Source: Flammulina velutipes
Taxonomy: Eukaryota; Basidiomycota; Agaricomycetes; Agaricales; Physalacriaceae
Direction: 5' to 3'
Length of the DNA: 64,000 bases
Assembly: GCA_011800155.1 (NCBI GenBank)
Contig: CM022369.1
Location: forward strand, 2,108,001 to 2,172,000
Of the stretch, positions 1 through 11,272 are shown in pieces (position 1 is the stretch's first letter; the number at the start of each line of letters is the position of its first letter). The notes under the pieces were generated by a model. It saw only the letters and a program-made list of their open reading frames with translations. It was not told the origin of the DNA and made no database searches. A program made the position numbers and the translations under genes.

Positions 1-13
1 ATTTGAATCGTAG

Positions 14-1384
14 GCGTTTCCGAGGCGTTCAAGGCTGACAAGGACCCCCGCAAGATCAACTTGGGTGTTGGCGCGTACCGCGATGGCAAGGGCAAGCCCT
101 ACGTTCTGTCCAGTGTCAAGAAGGTTAGTCATCGCACATGCTGTTCAGCCATTTCATCTAACAGGAAATAAAGTCTGAGGATCGCATTGCTACCAGCCAT
201 CCAGACAAGGAATATCTTCCTATCACTGGCCTAGCCGAGTTCACCAAAAACGCTGCAAAGCTGGCCTACGGCGCTGACAGTGTTCCACTCACCCAGGGCA
301 GCGTGCGTCTTCTCCCGATGTGTCCTGACATTCGAGGGTAAACAAGTGTATAGATCGCGGTTACCCAATCAATCTCCGGCACTGGTGCCCTGCGTATTGG
401 TGGCGCATTCCTTGCCCGCCATTATCCCAACGCGAAAACTATATTCCTCCCCACTCCTTCCTGGGGAAACCACACTCCCATCTTCAAGGACTCTGGTCTC
501 GAAGTCAAGCAGTACCGGTACTTTGACAAGGCCACCGTTGGTCTCGACTTTGAGGGCATGAAGGCCGACCTAAGGGTAGGTTATTTCTGTCGCGGTGGCC
601 TCTCTTGCTCATGTTAAATTATAGGCGGCCCCCGAGCAAGCCATTGTTTTGCTGCACGCGTGTGCGCACAACCCCACAGGTATCGACCCCACCGTCGAGC
701 AATGGAAAGAGCTCTCCGATATCATTCAGGAGAAAAAGCTTTTCCCGTTCTTCGACATGGCGTATCAAGGCTTTGCCTCTGGCTCTACCTCTCGTGACGC
801 ATTTGCCGTCCGACACTTTGTCTCGCAAGGACACCAAGTCGCGTTGGCTCAGTCCTTTGCCAAAAACATGGGCCTCTACGGTGAACGTGTTGGTGCCTTC
901 TCTCTCACTACCGCCGACCCCGAAGAAAAGGCACGGGTTGACAGCCAACTGAAGATTGTTATCCGTCCAATGTACTCCAACCCACCCATGCACGGTGCTC
1001 TCATTGCAAACGGCATCCTCAGCGATCCGACCTTGTATAGTGAATGGGAGGGCGAGGTTAAGGGTATGGCGGAGAGGATCATCTCCATGAGGGAGAAGTT
1101 ATACACCAGCCTCAACGACTTGAACACTCCGGGTGACTGGGGACACATCAAGAGCCAGATCGGCATGTTCAGGTACTTTCTGCCTGTTTCTTTAATAAAT
1201 GAAAGGTCTTTGACGAATAACCTTTAGCTTCACTGGCCTCACTCAACCTCAGACCAAAGCGCTGGCCGAGAAGGCTCATATTTATATGACCGCTGACGGT
1301 CGTATTTCGATGGCTGGATTGAACGCTGGAAACATTGAATACTTTGCCGAGGGCGTGTCCAAGGCTGTCAAGGGCGATCTTTAA
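14..1384 (+). CDS. AAT1: Aspartate aminotransferase, mitochondrial type (5' truncated)
   Basis: This PLP enzyme exchanges amino groups between aspartate/2-oxoglutarate and oxaloacetate/glutamate. The window opens in an intron whose acceptor is at 11-13, so the start codon and any presequence are missing. Visible landmarks are [30 protein letters not shown] and [14 protein letters not shown], whose Lys is the expected PLP Schiff-base residue. The stop follows KAVKGDL. The segment [16 protein letters not shown] resembles the mitochondrial isoform (GOT2: RPMYSNPP) rather than the cytosolic one (WSNPP), so mitochondrial location is inferred. At least five exons are joined by short introns near 124-170, 303-353, 576-623 and 1172-1228. 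The family assignment is firm; the isoform is less certain. Confidence 0.93.
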
Positions 1385-1567
1385 TAGCTCTCGGACGTGG
1401 TGAACATCGGTGATATATGGTCAGACTCGATGTTGTAAGTACCAATCAATGGAAGGTGTAGATTAGTGGCTGTGCGATCCGATTTAGGCAAGCTTCGATT
1501 GTGGATGAGAACGCGTCCATCCTTGCCCTTCTTTGTTTCTTACCTCCATGGCGCATTGACCTTCTCT

Positions 1568-3822
1568 ATGAATTCCTTGCAGGTACTGTCGCCACTACCG
1601 TCGTCGTCGAGCGCGACCGCGTCGACGCGTTCGCCATCGCCTGACCTCCCGGGAGCCTGGCCGCGAACGCCGTCTCGCCACAAACGGTCGCAGACGTGCC
1701 CAGTCCTTACTCCTGCTCCGATGCCCAAGACGACGTCGCCAGCCGACATGCATCTCGACCGCGTCGTCAACTTCCATCAACGACTGTCGCTCAGCCTCTC
1801 TGGAGAATGCGAGGAAACAAATTCACCTTTCGTGCAACCACACTTTTTGGCTTCCGCTGTCTCCGACCTCACAAACTGTAACACTGTCCAACAGGTAATG
1901 TTCTTAATAGCATCGTCGCCAGTGTCTTACAACATTACGCAGGATCCCGAGTCGCCGTTGTTTGCAGTAAGCGACCGTCTTCCCAACGTAAATGCGCGCA
2001 TATATTGACCTTAACTACAGGATACGTCTTGGGGCTCGTCTTCTTTCTCTATGACTCCAGAATCCCTGCACCAGCCAACACCAGCTTCAGAATTTTCCAT
2101 TCCCCGGATCCGTATGCACCGTGGCGCGTCGTCAGACAAGCAAGGCGACCTATCTTCCCTGACAAGCGTTAGCAAAACGGCTTTATCGTTACCCTCTCCG
2201 ATTTCTCCGATGGTTTTCAATACTCCCAGTCCCAACGGCGCTCATGCATTGCACGCTACAACGACTCCCTCGCTCCCTGGAATGAGTTCATCATCGTCCA
2301 TCTCGTCTGAAGGAGATTACTTTAATTACTTACGTACCGACACGTCCAACGTCAACACCACAGCAAGACGGCTTGACCACTCCCAACGCGTGTCACCTTC
2401 AGTAGACGAACTAGCACCACCATCGATTCCTATGCTGACTGCCCTCTCGCTTCCTGGAACACCGGAAGATAGCTTAATGCTCGGTTCGTCCAGGAGTGCT
2501 CGCAATCCTCCCGACGATTATAACGAGGGTGATTGGACTCTCTCTCTCTCTGCAATGACTCCATCAACCTCCCATTCCATTCTGCCTCCGTCCCCTTCAG
2601 TGTCCCCTGCATCGTCTTTCCAGACTCGGTTGCATTTGGATGCACCAGAACATCTAGTCGACTTCCCTCAGCCATCACCGTTAGCGTCTTCTTTGAATCC
2701 TTCACCAGCACTACCCCTACCATCCGATGAAGGCGACGTGGAGGACTTTGACATTAATGTGTCGCTCGCGACGAGTGCTGCCGAGTATGCTGCAGCCGTT
2801 ATGTCTTCTGCTTGGACATTCGAAAATCCTCAACTCCCACCAGTTAGTCTGGAGATTCCCCAGCAAAGTGATGATAGCACAGACCATCATCAGCCTCAGC
2901 AAACGATCGGGAAAAAGAGTCTCTTGACCAGAGTTAAGAAGCTGGGAGGGAAATTTCGCACGCTCTTGGGCAGAGGATCAAAGCGGGAGATGACTGAGGA
3001 GATGAGGAGATCGCACAGCGTCACTTCGATCCGAACCACGACGGAAGTGTACACTAGCGAGCGCCCCCGCCTTCCATCCCTAGGGCTGATACGCCTGGAT
3101 CTAGAATCGGAAAGTGTCCTCCCGCCAACACCTCGGACAATCGCAGAGACCAATGTAAGTGTCAAGTAAATTCCTGTTCCAATTTTTTACTCACCAGTCT
3201 GTAGATGCGACGCCTCTCAACTCGATTCCCATTAGCAAACACTTCTAATCCCAATACTCTTCCTGAAATTCAAGTCCTTCCTCCCAGCGTCCCGAATTCG
3301 CCTGCTCTTCCATCGACGAAGTCCACCATCGCTCAGATTGCCCAACACGCTCGTCCAAAAACCCTTGCTGAAATCAAGTCCAGTCGTCGCTTCTCTCTTT
3401 CCGCTATGACCAATCTTTCCCGCCCGATGTCACCTCCCTCTCCGCCGCCTATCCTTGTGGCTTCGAGACGACGGAGGCCAGTGTCCGCTCGACTAGCACT
3501 CCCCAGACGCCAAAGTTTACGCTTTGAACAAGACGGTGAAGTACGGCGCCCTGTGTCGCGCTCTTCCAAAGTCGATCCTCCAGGACTTGAGCTACCAAGG
3601 TCGACCTCACGCCCAGGTTCCAGTACCGCCGTGGTTCCTCCCATTAATGTCCAAGAACGTACCGGAGAAAACGTCGCGCAGGGGGCGAAGGACTTGAAGA
3701 AGAGTCGGCGCTTTTCGTTATCCGCTTTGTCTAGTTTGGCCTCTGGAGGAGGAGGAGGAGGAGGTAGTGGACTAAGAGAGGACGGTTCTTCGGGTTGGGC
3801 GCGTCCAAGTGGCAGGTTCTGA
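1568..3822 (+). CDS. Ser/Pro-rich protein of unknown function with repeated RRFSLS motifs
   Basis: I do not recognise this protein. It is dominated by Ser, Pro and Thr and is probably mostly disordered. The exons join cleanly. The first ends at 1894, a 24-nt micro-exon (1943-1966) follows, the main exon starts at 2021 and ends near 3155, and the last runs from about 3206 to the stop. A basic stretch in the main exon (SLLTRVKKLGGKFRTLLGR) may bind membrane or nucleic acid. The C-terminal exon holds two copies of a motif, KSSRRFSLSAMTNL and KKSRRFSLSALSSL, each with an RRxS site of the kind basophilic kinases such as PKA use. A Gly tract (about seven residues) follows the second. The start is uncertain: in-frame ATGs lie at 1505 and 1568, and the shorter form is used. 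Confidence 0.6.
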
Positions 3823-4752
3823 GTAGGATTCTCCCTTGTTTCCGGTATACTGTTATCGTAATGGCCTTTATTGATATTATTAACGACACAGCTGTTACAC
3901 TTCCATTCAGAGGACGAAATTTTCCTAGCGACATGACGATGATACAACTGACTTGATGAGGACAATGTCAGTCAGAGGCTGTTACTCACATTCCTCAACT
4001 CTTATTTGTGCGCCTACTTGCTTTCTTTGCTTATGCGGTGAGATAACCTACTTACGTTAGTAGTAGCAAAAACACCTATTTTGTGTCACGTGGCCGTGTG
4101 GCGCACCTGATGACGGGTCAGAACGACGATGATGATTGATCGCGATCACAGCTTTATCTCTTACCGACCTCACTCCAGCACACTCCCATGAGCCGGTGTC
4201 TCCGTAATTCCTCTTGACCCCATCAGTTGGTGTCTTCCCGCAGAGAACGTAGCTCAGAATCCGAATTCGAAGAGTCGGTCCTTTTCATTTTCCGCCAATT
4301 GTAAAAATCCCCGCTTGCTTACTAGCCTGTAATGTTGACCTTCTTGCCCAGGTTTAGATATGCACTTCGCTACCAGCACAACAGCTGGTCCACGATTCTG
4401 AACGGCGCCGTCAGTCCCGTAGTACACGACTTCATAGCGGCCATACACCAATCTCGTGCAACGGTGCTTCGAAATGGTGTTACTCTCTCGCTGCTCGTGC
4501 TTGACGCTCAGTATTGCCTTATCTCGAATGGGATTAAAGAATACCAGAATGGCGCGTGAACAGGATGGCCGCATGTACCCACACTGAATATCAGGTGGCA
4601 ACTCAACGCACTATAGACGCATTTCTAAAGTTAGAGCGGAAGCTCTAATATTGGTACGTTATCGCACATCCGCGTCAGGATGGCATGATCACTTGCGCTG
4701 AGGACTAGTCCGGTCACTACTCGCGCTCCTCTTGAGCTCGAGAAGGTTTGGT
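3823..4752. other. Intergenic region without a convincing gene
   Basis: About 930 bp lie between the Ser/Pro-rich gene and the aspartic protease. A CACGTG E-box-like hexamer lies near 4087. Short open frames on both strands around 4250-4600 show no recognisable domain and no paired splice structure. The last part carries the protease promoter. Confidence 0.5.
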
Positions 4753-4760
4753 TATAAATA
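4753..4760 (+). promoter_or_regulatory. TATA box of the aspartic protease gene
   Basis: TATAAATA lies 34 bp before the ATG at 4794. Transcription would then start very close to the start codon, giving a very short leader, or a weaker upstream element is also used. Confidence 0.5.
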
Positions 4761-4793
4761 AGAGGACAACTTGCTTCTGTCTTCAAGGTAGCC

Positions 4794-6461
4794 ATGAAGC
4801 TCATTCTCGCTCTCGCCGTTCCTTTCGCGTCCATTGTACTCCCCTTGGCCTCTGGGAAGCCTATCCACGGCAACAGAGACAGTGGGCCCGTTAAAGTCAA
4901 CCTCTCCAGGAGATTCAACTTCGTCGCCGATGGCAAGACAACGCTTCCCGAGATAGATCGCGCACGCGCTGCTGCTCTCCGCGATAAATCTGCAGCTTTG
5001 AAGGCAGGCAGGAAGCGCGATGGCGCACAGCCAGTCGACAATGTCGCTGTTGTCTATACCGCGTCAATTGGTGTAGGGGAGCCCGCCACCGCTTGTGAGT
5101 CAATGTTGTTCGAGCGTGTGTTCTGTGACGCTGATGGTGTCGCAGACGACCTTCTCATCGACACAGGAAGCTCCAATACGTGGATTGGCGCCGGTCAATC
5201 GTATATCCAGACCAGCGCGAGTAGTGATACTGGTGATACAGTTGTATGTTTAGATCCACCTCCCTCTGTTGGCCATCATCTAACTCTCAATTTTTGCATC
5301 TGATAGAGTGTATCATACGGCTCTGGTTACTTCTCTGGTGCGCTTTGTATTTTATTTTTCGTTGACGTAAGAGGCCTTACACGTCCACAGGCAAAGAGTA
5401 CAACGACAAAGTCACCATTACGAACTCGTTGGTCATCGAGCAGCAATCCATCGGTGTTGCAAACGAATCGCAAGGGTAAATTCAACACTTCTTCAGCAGA
5501 TATACAACGGCTGACCTTGACTTCTATAGACTCGAAGGCTACGACGGTATTCTTGGGTAAGTACGCATATTTGTGCTCAAAGGGCTACAGTCACACCGTC
5601 TTTAGAATCGGTCCAACCATCCTGACTCTAGGTATGTATCCCTTCCTGGCGGTATTCATGTCTGACACTATACTGACGTTGGCTCTACAGGAACGCTCTC
5701 CTCCTACCAGACCGTCCCCACGGTGACAGACAACCTGTACAACGCCGGCGAGATCAGCCATAATGCTATTGGGATTTTCTACGCCCCATTCACAGTGGAT
5801 AATGTGGATGGCGTGTTGTCGTGGGGTACGTAGAACTCTGGCGAGTCTTTTTCCAATCGCTCATTGAGAACTGCCAGGCGGCCCGGACAATACTCTCTAC
5901 GAGGGTAGCCTGACCTACGTGTGAGTTTATTCATCGGGCGAGTGGACACTCTTCACTCACGCACAAACCGATAGACCCGTCACCAGCACTTACCCGTCTG
6001 AATACTATTGGGGAATCGACCAACGCATTTCGTACGGCACAAGCAATCTCCTAACGTCGTCCGGAATTGTCGATACCGGCACGACGCTCATCCTCATAGC
6101 TAGCGATACCTTTGCGAAATACAAAGCAGCCACAGGTGCTGTCGAAGACGGAGCCACGGGATTGCTAAAGATCACCGCAGCTCGCTATGCCTCGCTCAAG
6201 GGATTGAACTTTGTTGTCGGCGGCACGACCTTCACACTCCCGCCCAACGGACAGATCTGGCCGAGAGAGTTGAATGTGGCAATTGGAGGGCAACAGGACG
6301 CCATTTACCTCATCGTGGCAGACTTGGGCAGTGATTCGGGCCAGGGTTTGGACTTTATTAACGGCTACACGTTCTTGGAGAGGTTTTATTCTGTTTATGA
6401 TACTGACAATGGGCGGGTTGGGCTGGCGAATACCAAGTACACGAACGCAACGACGAACTAG
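4794..6461 (+). CDS. Secreted pepsin-like aspartic protease (family A1)
   Basis: This is a two-lobe aspartic endopeptidase. It begins with a classic signal peptide (MKLILALAVPFASIVLPLASG), followed by a propeptide-like stretch rich in basic residues. The first exon ends at 5094 and splicing to 5146 creates YDLLIDTGSSNTW, the first catalytic Asp motif. The flap region follows as SYGSGYFSG from 5307. The second catalytic motif is GIVDTGTTLI near 6065-6095. The C-terminus is ordinary for A1 enzymes (FINGYTFLERFYSVYDTDNGRVGLA) and I see no GPI signal. The gene is split by many short introns, which is typical of basidiomycete A1 proteases. It probably acts outside the cell in nutrient acquisition. 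Substrate preference cannot be read from the sequence. Confidence 0.9.
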
Positions 6462-6567
6462 ATTTATCTGTACTGTTAGACTTTTTTTTTGATGTAACGT
6501 TGTACCGCGATATGTGGCGTGTTCAAAGCAGTGCTACATTGTTTGGCAAAAGCAAGCGAGACAACAA

Positions 6568-7041
6568 ATGGGCCGAGTGCTCCAGTCTGCAACAACCATG
6601 ATACCCAGTACATCTCTACGCCTAGCTCGCTCGAGCATACCGCGTCTGTCAGTTGGAAGCAGGCGATATGCCTCGCACGGACCACCCGAATACAACGAAC
6701 CCAGCGGTTACCTCTTTGCGGAAAAGGTGCGTTGGCCATAGGCAGGTATCGGAATGACTACTGACAGTCACCGCCCAGCCAACTCCGCCAGGACAGAAAC
6801 GCGTGAAGGAAGACTGGGAGAACATCTGGTATGTCGGGATGTTTGGAACGATGGCATTCGCAGCGGTCATGCTGTACTACAAGCCGGATTCAAAGTGCGT
6901 TTGCTTTTCTGTATCAATTAACACCGGGGCTCACAGGCTACGGTATTCAGTATCCAGACATGGGCGTTAGAAGAGGCCAAGAAACGAATGGAGGCGCGCG
7001 GGGAGAAGTACAAATACGAGCCATCCGACTCGAAAGCTTAG
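6568..7041 (+). CDS. Complex I ESSS/NDUFB11-type subunit
   Basis: This small accessory subunit of mitochondrial NADH:ubiquinone oxidoreductase lies in the inner membrane. Reading across three introns gives a basic, Ser/Arg-rich N-terminus consistent with a mitochondrial presequence. Next come GPPEYNEPSGYLFAEK and VKEDWENIWYVGMFGTMA, which enters a single transmembrane helix (AFAAVMLYY). The C-terminal tail is IQTWALEEAKKRMEARGEKY. The WENIWYxGM entry to the helix and the EEAKKRMEARGE tail are what I recall of fungal ESSS proteins. The spliced junction at the third intron gives KPDSNIQTW, which keeps the frame. Either ATG 6568 or ATG 6598 could start it. It lies only about 106 bp behind the protease stop. 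A second complex I subunit (NDUFA5) occurs at 50.7 kb. Confidence 0.75.
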
Positions 7042-7171
7042 ACTTTTGTTCAAAATCCATCATCTCCTTCATTTCTCAAATTATTGTGAATGCGAGACTG
7101 GAAAGGCATAGTGTAATCTATCTGTGATGCATATGCAAGGATGTTGAATCCCCAGCAAGCTTCCTGCACAT

Positions 7172-7891
7172 CTACTCGAGCTTCGACTTGTAATCCTCCT
7201 CCGTTAACAATGCCTGGACCTATACCGCCGTTAGTTTCGTGTTTGTTGGAGGGATGTAAACATACCTCGGATGGGTCGGACAGCTTGATCTTGCACAACC
7301 AGCCTTTAACACGGTCAGGTGGCATCCCGACAGCAGTGCAGCAGACCACTCACCTCTTTCTTCGGGAGACTTGTTGATAAGCCCAGGCTGATCAGCCAAT
7401 GCCTCATTCACCTCCTCAACGATACCCGACACAGGCGCGTACTAGTGCTTCCATGAGTGCCGGTAAATGGAGATAGATTGTGGACATACAATATCTGAAG
7501 CGGCCTTGACACTCTCAACTGCGCCTATCTGTGCTGTAGAAAGGCTGAGGACATACTGTTGGGCAAATAAAATTTAATAACTCACAGCCGGCCTCAACCG
7601 TCGTTCCTACTGAAGGAAGCTCGACGAATACTACATCCCCGAGTGAAGACTGAGCAAAGTCCGTGATAGAGACTGTTCCGAGGCCGGTAGTGTCATCGAA
7701 TACGACAGCTTCGTGGTCCTCCGTGTATCGTTTAGCTGGACGGGCCAAGTGAGGACGGTTCAAGAGTTCGATACACGATATAACCTACTTATGAGTGTGC
7801 GAATGAACTGAGAGCGATGCGAGGAAATTGGTGCTTTCCGCGCCAGTGCTGCTGGCCGAGAGAGAAGGGAGCGCCTCAAGACAGACTGCAT
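7172..7891 (-). CDS. GCV3: Glycine cleavage system H protein, mitochondrial
   Basis: The H protein carries the lipoyl-bound aminomethyl group between the P, T and L proteins of glycine decarboxylase in the mitochondrial matrix. The first exon encodes an Arg-rich presequence ([19 protein letters not shown]). It splices to [17 protein letters not shown], then [26 protein letters not shown] later exon gives [10 protein letters not shown], whose Lys is the lipoylation site, followed by [11 protein letters not shown] and the end [13 protein letters not shown] before TAG. All parts follow the family order. One oddity is HEAV where the family commonly has HEWV or HEWI. Convergent with the ESSS gene (130 bp between stops). 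Confidence 0.92.
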
Positions 7892-8209
7892 TTTTCTGGT
7901 GAACAACGAGGATTAAGACGAAGAGGTGGGTTATCACTGTTATGGAATTTTTGGCGGTGATGCGGAACCCCGAAATGAACAGTGTCAGTGCCGTCGGCTA
8001 ACAAGTCTCGACTTCGTTATTTATTAGCATCGTCACAATCTAGCATTGTGTCGGCGTACTCTAAGCAAAATAATTACAACGAACGAGCAATATTAAGAGC
8101 AGCGGCGCATGGTTTGTATTTTACAAGCAATGAGTGGGGCAAGCGCGTTAGATTCGACCGTGGATAATTAGCCGCAATAAATCATCCTCCCGTCGGCTCT
8201 TACTCAACA
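7892..8209. other. Intergenic, nothing recognised
   Basis: About 318 bp separate the start of the H-protein gene from the stop of the mitochondrial EF-Tu gene. This stretch should carry the GCV3 promoter. It is AT-rich in the middle and I see no TATA box, RNA gene or repeat. Confidence 0.5.
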
Positions 8210-9957
8210 ATTTTGGTAACGACACCGGTGGCGACTAATGCACGACATCAGCAGATAGAAGAGTAAAGGGCCAAATGCACGCACTTGTCTTGTGTCCTTC
8301 ACGAAGAGTGAACCGAGTGCCGACCTCCACAGCAAGGGTGTTAAGAAGGACACAGTCGACCTCAACATTATCGCCAGGCATAACCATCCTCTCAGCATCG
8401 GCAATCTTCAGTTCGACGGCCATATCAGCAGTGCGCAAGAACATCTGAGGCTTGTATCCAGAGGTGAACGGGGTATAACGACCACCTTCGTCTTTGGTCA
8501 AGACATAGATCTGAGCGGTGAAAATCTTGACTGCCTTGACAGAGCCGGGGATGATGATGACTTGGCCACGCTTGATCTGCTCACGCTTGACACCACGGAG
8601 GAGGGCACCCATGTTGTCTCCGGCCTCGGCGCGGTCAAGTTCTTTGTGGAACATTTCTAGAAGACGGTCAGAGGCGTGTAGTTGGAGTCGAACATGTTCT
8701 TACCAATGCCAGTGAGAGTTGTCTTGATGCTGTCACCCATGCCAAGAATCTCGACCTCAGTACCTTTGTGCGCGACACCTCGCTCGACCTAAACCTCTTT
8801 AGTTTATGGGGGAAAGGGAAAGTGGGTTATAATCGACGCACGCGACCAGTAGCGACGGTACCACGACCAGGGATAGAGAAGACATCTGTAAGCCAGTTTA
8901 GCGTTGGCGCCTTTTCGACTTGATATGGACGAACCTTCGATAGCGAGAAGGAAAGGTCGGTCGAGGTCACCTGCGAGTAAGTGGAATGAGTGCGGCGCGA
9001 AACGACACGCGAGAGTATGGCTTACGAGGAGGGAGATCCAACCATTCGTCACAGGCCTTGATGAGTTCCAAAATCTTCTTGGAGCCAATTTCAGGGTCAC
9101 GTCCTTCCAGAGCAGCGAGCGCAGAGCCCATGACAATGGGAGTGTTCTCTCCGTCGTAGTTGTAGGTAGCCAGCAAATCACGCATTTCCATATCCACGAG
9201 CTCCAACATTTCCGGGTCCCCAATCATGTCGACCTTGTTGATGAAAACGACGAGCTTCTTGACACCGACTTGACGAGCGAGCAGTAAGTGCTCACGAGTC
9301 TGAGGCATTTGTCCGTCCGTAGCAGAAACAACGATGATAGCTCCGTCCATCTGAGCAGCACCAGTAATCATGTTCTTAATGTCTGGTGGGGATGGTGAGG
9401 TTGTGACGAAGGTGAAGTGGAAGGAGACTCACAATCAGCGTGACCCGGGCAGTCGATGTGGCCGTAGTGACGGGTGTCAGTCTCGTACTCGACGTGCGCA
9501 GAGTTAATGGTGATACCACGAGCTCGTTCTTCGGGCGCGCGGTCAATGTCCGCATAGTCGGTGAAGGTAGCACCACCAGTTTCTGCTAGAGTCTTTGTGA
9601 TAGCAGCGGTGAGGGTTGTCTTGCCGTGGTCGACGTGGCCTGGGTTGTTTGCCTTAGGACACATTTCATTGGACGAGGAGAGCGAGACACACCGATAGTT
9701 CCAATATTCATGTGGGGCTTGGTCCTGATGTAGGAAGCATAGCGCTTAGCGTCTGTGCTGTGTGAGTGCTATGTCTATTTACGCGTCCATGTACGCACAA
9801 ATTGCCACTGTGGGAATAGATTTTTGGGAGAAGCGGGACGGTGCCGCGAATACGACTAAAACAAATGAGCAGGACGGGCGGCAGACGGTAAGCTAGACAA
9901 ACCTCGCGCAGACAGCAGAGCGCGACAAGCGCCCTTTGACGCTGCGAACTGGAACAT
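8210..9957 (-). CDS. TUF1: Mitochondrial translation elongation factor Tu
   Basis: This GTPase delivers aminoacyl-tRNA to the mitochondrial ribosome. The first exon begins [19 protein letters not shown], a plausible mitochondrial presequence. A later exon gives [12 protein letters not shown], and splicing produces [19 protein letters not shown] with the P-loop. Then come [15 protein letters not shown] (switch I), [20 protein letters not shown] (switch II) and FINKVDM (the NKxD guanine site). The C-terminal domains include [12 protein letters not shown] and end TGVVTKIVE before TAA at 8210-8212. This is the bacterial-type factor and is distinct from the cytosolic EF-1alpha at 37 kb. It is divergent from PEX14 with only 142 bp between start codons. 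Confidence 0.95.
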
Positions 9958-9961
9958 GTTG

Positions 9962-9979
9962 GACGACGACGACGACGAC
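9962..9979. repeat. (GAC)6 trinucleotide repeat
   Basis: Six tandem GAC units lie just upstream of the TUF1 start codon, in its leader or promoter. Such tracts are prone to length variation. Confidence 0.8.
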
Positions 9980-10099
9980 GGTAAGAGACAGAGTTTGGCT
10001 CGAATCTCCGTTCAAATTTTGACCGCGTCGGAAACTGCCGGAATTGTGACAGGCGTGACGCGCTATTAGAGAATATCACGCGCGTTTGCTGGCCGGTCA

Positions 10100-11182
10100 A
10101 TGTCTACCCCAGACCGTCAAGCGTTGCTGCAAAATGCCCTTGCTTTTCTTGCGGACCCTCAGGTCTGTCTTTATCGTATAGATTGACCGCTTTCTAACCG
10201 CGCAAACCAGTCCCAGAACTCGACGTTCGCTCAGAAGATCCAGTTCTTGGAATCCAAAGGACTTACACCTCAGGAAATAGACATGGCTCTTCGCCAGTCG
10301 TCACCGGCGCCAACGGCCCAGCCAGTTGGACCTTCCTATGCAACTCCTTATGCTCCCCATGCATTTCAATACCCGCCAGCACCTCGCTGGGATTGGCGCG
10401 ACTACTTTGTGAGTGTCTACGTTGTTATATGTGGCTGAATTTACATCGAACCGAATAGATCACTGCGGTCGTGTCTGGTGCTCTGACTTATGGTGCTGTT
10501 GGACTGTACAAGGTCGGTCACACGATCATGATACATCGTTCTTTCTGACAGCAATGCTAGAAATATCTCCTACCTCATCTCTTACCTCCCAGCTCTACGG
10601 CCTACGAGCAGGATCGAGATGCTCTGACTGCCCAATTCGATGCCGCAGAAGCGCTGCTGAAGGAGATACAGGCCGAGACAGCGTTGGTCAGATCAGCCGT
10701 CGAGGAGCAGAAAGAACGCGTCGACAAAACGACGGAGGACATTGGTGCCGTTGTAATCGAAATGCGCTCCAGTGAGACCAAAACTCGAGACGAGATGCGC
10801 GAGATTCGGGACGAGGTGACTACCATTAGGGAAATGTTACCCAAGGTATTCTCTTCGTTACTTTGTGCAACGCAACATTCTAACTGTATTGAAGATGATG
10901 GACAGGTCCAAGGAGACACAGACACAATCCTTGGCTGAGCTTCAGCAAGAACTCAAGTCGTTGAAGGCGCTATTGCTAAGTAGAGGTCCTGCTGTTGCCA
11001 GCAATCCCTCTTCGCCTGTTCCAGCGATTGGTCGTCCGTCCATACCAGCATGGCAGTTGGCTGGTTCCACGGAGAACGTGAGTCCTACTCCGCTCCCTTC
11101 AACTGGTTCAGCGGTCTTTGGGTCGATCCCTATTAGCAATGGAAAAGGCAAAGAGGTGGATCGCACGCCTGGAACTCCATAA
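10100..11182 (+). CDS. PEX14: Peroxin 14, peroxisomal docking protein
   Basis: Pex14 docks cargo-loaded Pex5/Pex7 at the peroxisomal membrane. The N-terminal domain reads through an intron as ALLQNALAFLADPQSQNS, then KIQFLESKGLTPQEIDMAL, the signature that binds Pex5 WxxxF motifs. A Pro-rich stretch and a hydrophobic segment follow (ITAVVSGALTYGAVGLYK), the likely membrane-associated helix. Then comes a long coiled coil (EQDRDALTAQFDAAEALLKE onward). The C-terminal third is Ser/Pro-rich and disordered. Domain order and length (roughly 300 residues after splicing) fit fungal Pex14. The start codon at 10100 is the only ATG that precedes the conserved domain. Confidence 0.9.
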
Positions 11183-11272
11183 TGGGTGGTATATAGCGAG
11201 TATATAGCGCTAATAATTAAGTGTTGTATTATTGGCGTGCACGTGAGGTCATCAATCTTAGCCACTACTTTG

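Noticed and set aside
8967..9664. Possibility that EF-Tu came from a bacterial contaminant
   Set aside because: The gene has fungal introns, a presequence exon and lies between fungal genes, so it is the normal nuclear gene for the mitochondrial factor.
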